NCBI GenBank assembly: GCA_963995505.1
Contig: OZ023197.1
Span: forward strand, 13,948,475 to 14,012,474
DNA: 64,000 bases
Direction: 5' to 3'
DNA from: Hypericum androsaemum
Lineage: Eukaryota; Streptophyta; Magnoliopsida; Malpighiales; Hypericaceae
The position numbers and the translations under genes were made by a program. Below the pieces are notes generated by a model, which worked only from the letters and a program-made list of their open reading frames with translations, ran no database searches and had not been told where the DNA came from. Positions 61,767 through 64,000 of the stretch are shown here, one piece after another; the first letter of the stretch is position 1; every line of letters begins with the position of its first letter.

Positions 61767-64000
61767 TCATTTCGTGGGCTTTAATCCCATTCCCCTCGAT
61801 GATACCTCAACTTGGTCTCTCGTTAGACCCTTAGTTAATGGATCCGCGATGTTCTCTTTTGACTTTACATAGTCTAAAGATATCACACCCGTTCTCAATA
61901 ACGTTCTCACGGATTTATGTCTACGACGTATGTGTCTAGACTTTCCATTATACACATTATTTTGTGCTCTTCCAATAGCTGATTGACTATCACAGTGCAC
62001 GCTAATGGGAGGCACTGGTTTTGACCACATCGGAATGTCCTCCAAGAAACTTCGGAGCCAATCCGCCTCTTCAGCTGCAAGATCCAACGCTATGAATTCT
62101 GATTCCATAGTTGATCTAGCAATGCAAGTTTGTTTGCATGATCTCCACGAGACCGCTGCTCCTCCAAATGTAAATATGTATCCGCTAGTGGATTTTATAT
62201 TCTTGGAGTCCGAGATCCAGTTCGCGTCTGAATACCCTTCCAGAACGGCTGGATGTCTCGTATAGTGTAATCCAAAGTTAGCAGTGTACCTTAGATATCT
62301 AAGGACTCTAACTATCGCTTTCCAATGTTCATAATTGGGATTACTCGTATATCTCGATAATCTGTTAACCGAGTTTGCAATATCTGGTCTAGTACAGTCC
62401 ATGAGGTACATTAGACTGCCTATAACTCTAGAATATTCTAGTTGTCTCACACTCTCTCCGCGATTCTTGCAGAGACTCGACACCACTTCCATAGGAGTTC
62501 TCGCAATTACATTGCTATCCTTATCGAATTTGTCAAGTATCTTTTCGACATAGTGACCTTGGGAAAGCGCGTAACCTTCTGAAGTCTTAGTGATTTTCAT
62601 CCCAAGTATTACATCAGCTTGTCCCAAGTCTTTCATATCGAAATTTTGTGACAACATTTTCTTGGTAATTTTGATATTATCATTATTACCCACGATCAAC
62701 ATGTCATCTACGTAGAGACAAACTATCACATAGTCGTTATCATCTCCTTTCACGTAGACACATTTATCACATTGGTTTATCTGAAACCCGTTAGATAGCA
62801 TTACACTATCAAACTTTTCGTGCCATTGTTTAGGTGCTTGTTTTAGTCCATACAAGGATTTTACAAGTTTACACACCTTATGTTCTTTACCTGAAACCAC
62901 AAACCCTTCGGGTTGCTCCATGTAAATCTCCTCTTCCAAATCTCCATTAAGGAAGGCCGTCTTCACATCCATTTGATGGATCTCTAGGTTAAACAAAGCC
63001 GCCAAGGCTATGACTAACCTAATAGACGTTTTCCTGGAGACAGGAGCATATGTGTCAAAATAATCAACACCCTCAGTTTGCTTGTAGCCTTTAACAACAA
63101 GTCTCGCCTTGTACTTATCCACTGTACCATCAGGCTTCATCTTCTTTTTGAAGATCCACTTATGGCCTAGTGGTTTACTACCCGGAGGTAGATCTACTAG
63201 TTCCCAAGTGTGATTATGTAAGATAGACTCTATCTCACTATTCACCGCTTCCTTCCAAAGAGCAGAGTCTGTAGAAGACATTGCTTCTTTGTAGGTTACT
63301 GGATCCTTTTCTAACAGATATGTTAGGAAATCTGATCCGAAAGACTTTTCTTTTCTAGCCCTTTTCCCACGCCTAGGCTCTTCAACTTCATCTTGAGGTT
63401 TCTCTCCCCCCACATTGCTTCCACTTTGGTCAACTTGACGGTCAACACCAGTTCGAGCTTTGTGAGGAAAGGTTTCCTCAAAGAATGAAGCATCCCTAGC
63501 TTCTATGATAGTATTTACGTGGATATCAGAGTTATCTGACTTGTGTACCAAGAATCGATATGCAGCACTATCTTGTGCATAACCGATAAACACACAATCC
63601 ACCGTCTTGGGTCCTATCCTAGTCCTTTTAGGAGGTGGGATCGGAACCTTAGCAAGACATCCCCAAACTCTTAGGAACTTATAGCTAGGCGCATGACCTT
63701 TCCATAATTCGTAAGGTGTTTTAGCCAACTTTTTTATGTGGTACCCTGTTGAGCACATAGTTGGCCGAAAGCACCGCTTCCCCCCACAAATTCCTTGGTA
63801 ATCCGGAACTGATAAGCATCGCATTCATCATTTCCTTAAGCGTCCTATTCTTCCTTTCCGCAATTCCATTTTGCTCGGGAGAATAAGGCGCCGTGGTTTG
63901 ATGAATGATTCCATTCTCGGCACAAACTTGTGCAAATGGAGATTCATATTCACCACCTCGGTCACTTCGAAGATTTTTGATCTTCTTGCCAAGTTGGTTC
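61767..64000 (-). CDS. Copia pol: integrase (partial), reverse transcriptase, RNase H
   Basis: Integrase residues with the DRGGEYES and [12 protein letters not shown] motifs read from 64000 to about 63740. At a run of six T's (63730-63735, plus strand) the reading frame changes, so integrase and the rest are not in one frame. From there to 61767 the frame is open for more than 600 codons. Visible parts are YELWKGH, a long acidic/basic linker, the RT motif around [19 protein letters not shown], catalytic YVDDM (about 62720-62700), and RNase H with CDSQSAIG and SRHI (about 62000-61930). It is apparently recent, with a single visible break. Whether the break is genuine or a sequencing error in the homopolymer cannot be told. 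Confidence 0.9.

Larger units (their letters stand above)
59930..64000 (-). mobile_element. Ty1/copia retrotransposon, 3' part
   Basis: On the minus strand the window contains part of integrase, reverse transcriptase, RNase H, a ~580-bp non-coding stretch, a polypurine tract (TGGGGGAT, 61190-61183) and the complete 3' LTR (61182-59930). The 5' LTR and gag are beyond the window end. The base pairs flanking the LTR are AGTAG; the matching duplication cannot be checked here. It is inserted about 370 bp upstream of the kinase ATG. Confidence 0.93.

Overview
This is nuclear DNA from a flowering plant. The evidence is GT-AG introns in every gene, plant-specific families (PLAC8/plant cadmium resistance proteins, a PMEI-PME pectinesterase, an AT-hook linker-histone-like protein, a CRK-type kinase) and a dense load of plant transposons: Ty1/copia, MULE, hAT and LINE tails. 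I cannot place the species more finely. No virus, organelle DNA or bacterial gene cluster was recognised.

Layout. About 1-35 kb is a repeat-rich region built around three copies of one small PLAC8/PCR gene, all on the minus strand. Copy A (4641-6051) is intact: four exons, 148 aa. Copy B (13601-22550) is cut in exon 3 by an 8.26-kb copia element (14074-22336) flanked by a 5-bp target duplication with one mismatch; its coding frame runs straight across the insertion point. Copy C (28781-30208) keeps every exon length of copy A but has two in-frame stops and lost cysteines. Copies A and C lie in a large segmental duplication (roughly 4.0-12.5 kb against 24.7-34.4 kb). Later insertions sit in only one copy: a MULE (24909-25803), a hAT element (26109-28467) and a 208-bp LINE tail (32281-32488) in block 2; a compound element (7715-9262) and a GH9 cellulase fragment (about 11.66-11.82 kb) in block 1.

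About 35-60 kb is more ordinary genic DNA with four complete genes: a type-I pectin methylesterase (+, 40626-42897, 2 exons, 529 aa), cytosolic phosphoglucomutase (-, 44981-49675, 18 exons, 582 aa), an AT-hook/H15 chromatin protein (-, 55036-55698, 2 exons, 196 aa) and a receptor-like cytoplasmic kinase (-, 57031-59558, 6 exons, 397 aa). Small TIR elements and minisatellites lie between them. About 59.9-64 kb is the 3' part of a young-looking Ty1/copia element: a 1253-bp LTR with TGTTG...CAACA ends and a pol region with one frame break, running off the window.

The four complete genes have no evident shared pathway and look like ordinary plant neighbours. I did not find a convincing new multi-gene system. 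The most informative content is the datable series of insertions in the duplicated PLAC8/PCR blocks, the shortened but open hAT transposase, and a 51-bp in-frame duplication of a splice acceptor plus exon start in the phosphoglucomutase gene. All exon joins were read by eye from codons and splice sites; coordinates of decayed repeats are approximate.
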